A stretch of 24,505 nt of DNA from NCBI GenBank assembly GCA_042095835.1, contig JBELML010000098.1, forward strand, positions 1-24,505, written 5' to 3'. Within the stretch, counting starts at the first letter, position 1. Every line of letters starts with the position of its first letter. A model generated the notes under the pieces. The model did no database searches. It saw nothing but the letters and a program-made list of their open reading frames with translations, and was not told the DNA's origin. Positions 23,753-24,505 of the stretch are shown piece by piece. Source of the DNA: DATFKA01 sp042095835. Its GTDB lineage: Bacteria; Bacteroidota; Bacteroidia; Chitinophagales; Saprospiraceae. The translations under genes were made by a program, and so were the position numbers.

Positions 23753-24439
23753 ATGAAGAAATCAAGTATATTGCTGACGCTAGTACTGATCATGCTCACT
23801 GCTTGTAACGCCCAAACTGGACAAACCACCGGAGAAAGCAAGCAAAATAAGGAAGTCTTTAAAATTAAAGACTATGTAGCCGACAAAGCTTATGAGAATT
23901 ATGCCGAAGCGACCTTCGCTGGTGGTTGTTTCTGGTGTACCGAAGCCTCCTTCGAACAAATTAATGGTGTAGTAGATGTCATCAGTGGCTATTCTGGTGG
24001 TAAAATCGAGTATCCGACTTATTACCAAGTCGCAAGTGGACGTACTCGACATGCAGAAGCTATACAAATCTACTACGATCCGGAGGTCATCAATTATGAA
24101 ACATTGCTCAACATTTTCTTCACGGCTCATGATCCCACCACCAAGGATCGCCAAGGGCCAGATGTTGGTCCTCAATACCGCTCTGAAATCTACTACCGTA
24201 GTGCTGAGGAAAAGGCACTCGCTGAAAAAGTCATTCAGGAGAAAAACGAAGACGGGTCTTTTCAGAATCCAATCGTCACGGCACTTTCTGAATACCAGGA
24301 GTTTTGGACCGCCGAAGGTTACCACCAAGATTACTACGAACATAATCCAAGTAATGCTTATATTGTCAGAGTAAGTAGACCCAAAGTAGAGAAGGTGAAG
24401 AAAGTTTATAAAGCACTTTTGAAAGAGGAATATAGGTAG
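23753..24439 (+). CDS. msrA: Peptide methionine-S-sulfoxide reductase MsrA, lipoprotein
   Basis: Reduces the S-epimer of methionine sulfoxide in proteins, repairing oxidative damage. 228 residues. An SPII signal (LIMLTAC, Cys18) places it on the envelope, unlike cytosolic MsrA. The catalytic motif GCFWC holds nucleophile Cys59 and Cys62. Other family marks are GVVDVISGYSGG, HAEAIQIYYDP, the FFTAHDPTTKDRQGPDVGPQYRS loop region (split across 123-145) and FWTAEGYHQDYYEHNP. No extra resolving Cys appears in the C-terminal tail, so recycling may rely on Cys62 or an external thiol donor. No MsrB domain is fused. An 8-bp tandem repeat begins 3 bp after the stop. Confidence 0.96.
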   Translation: MKKSSILLTLVLIMLTACNAQTGQTTGESKQNKEVFKIKDYVADKAYENYAEATFAGGCFWCTEASFEQINGVVDVISGYSGGKIEYPTYYQVASGRTRHAEAIQIYYDPEVINYETLLNIFFTAHDPTTKDRQGPDVGPQYRSEIYYRSAEEKALAEKVIQEKNEDGSFQNPIVTALSEYQEFWTAEGYHQDYYEHNPSNAYIVRVSRPKVEKVKKVYKALLKEEYR

Positions 24440-24442
24440 GCT

Positions 24443-24505
24443 TGGGAGACTGGGAGACTGGGAGACTGGGAGACTGGGAGACTGGGAGACTGGGAGACTG
24501 GGAGA
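24443..24505. repeat. Perfect 8-bp tandem repeat at window edge
   Basis: TGGGAGAC repeated without error for 63 bp (nearly 8 copies), starting 3 bp after the msrA stop and running off the window. The exact copies indicate recent expansion. The period equals that of the degenerate repeat at 17712-17863. Confidence 0.95.

Noticed and set aside
23780..24343. Long open frame antisense to msrA (187 codons)
   Set aside because: Lies wholly inside the secure msrA gene; its translation shows no domain and the sense protein explains the sequence.

Overview
The window looks like a chromosomal segment of a Bacteroidota bacterium, probably from the Saprospiria/Lewinella side of the phylum. This is inferred from: the block of a TPR-like cytosolic protein, secG, groES and groEL; many SPI/SPII-exported proteins; Tat-type Gfo/Idh/MocA oxidoreductases; a TPR-containing LytS-type histidine kinase; a caspase-domain protein; and promoter-like boxes of the Bacteroidota pattern (TTTG, about 20 bp, TAnnTTTG). 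No rRNA, tRNA, CRISPR array, integrase or transposase gene was seen. Species cannot be fixed from sequence reading alone.

Layout. 1-4440 (+ strand): rdgB (nucleotide-pool cleaning), a cytosolic protein of unknown function overlapping secG by 4 bp, then groES-groEL behind a structured promoter region, closed by a strong terminator. 4496-7498 (- strand): a Tat-signal Gfo/Idh/MocA oxidoreductase, a MIP-family channel and a DUF4349 lipoprotein. 7703-8659 (+): an exported CE1/PHB-depolymerase-like esterase. 8727-11364 (-): a small orphan lipoprotein and a lipoprotein type I pullulanase. 11404-11695: two adjacent, MITE-like inverted-repeat elements. 11762-15904 (+): an exported S9 peptidase, a DUF423 membrane protein and an M32 carboxypeptidase. 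16200-16475 (+): a small RRM RNA-binding protein with a structured leader and clear terminator. 16544-17656 (-): a second Tat-signal oxidoreductase. 17712-17863: a degenerate 8-bp tandem repeat. 18011-20580 (+): an orphan TPR/LytS-type sensor kinase and a secreted helical protein. 20669-23270 (-): a secreted CARDB-like protein and a caspase-amidase fusion. 23753-24439 (+): a lipoprotein MsrA, followed at once by a perfect 8-bp tandem repeat that runs off the window.

Most of the window is housekeeping (protein folding, secretion, nucleotide sanitation) mixed with envelope and extracellular catabolic genes (pullulanase, S9 peptidase, esterase, MsrA). The most unusual gene is at 21324-23270: one polypeptide joins a caspase-like protease domain, two short repeats and an acidic linker to a complete zinc-dependent N-acetylmuramoyl-L-alanine amidase domain, with no visible export signal. 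Such a protein would place a cell-wall hydrolase under or next to a regulated protease, which suggests programmed lysis or wall remodelling; this is inference. The non-coding parts also hold notable structure: the MITE pair with shared TTGAA flanks, a family of 8-bp-period repeats at three loci, a hairpin plus T-run between groES and groEL, and palindromes in the groES promoter region.
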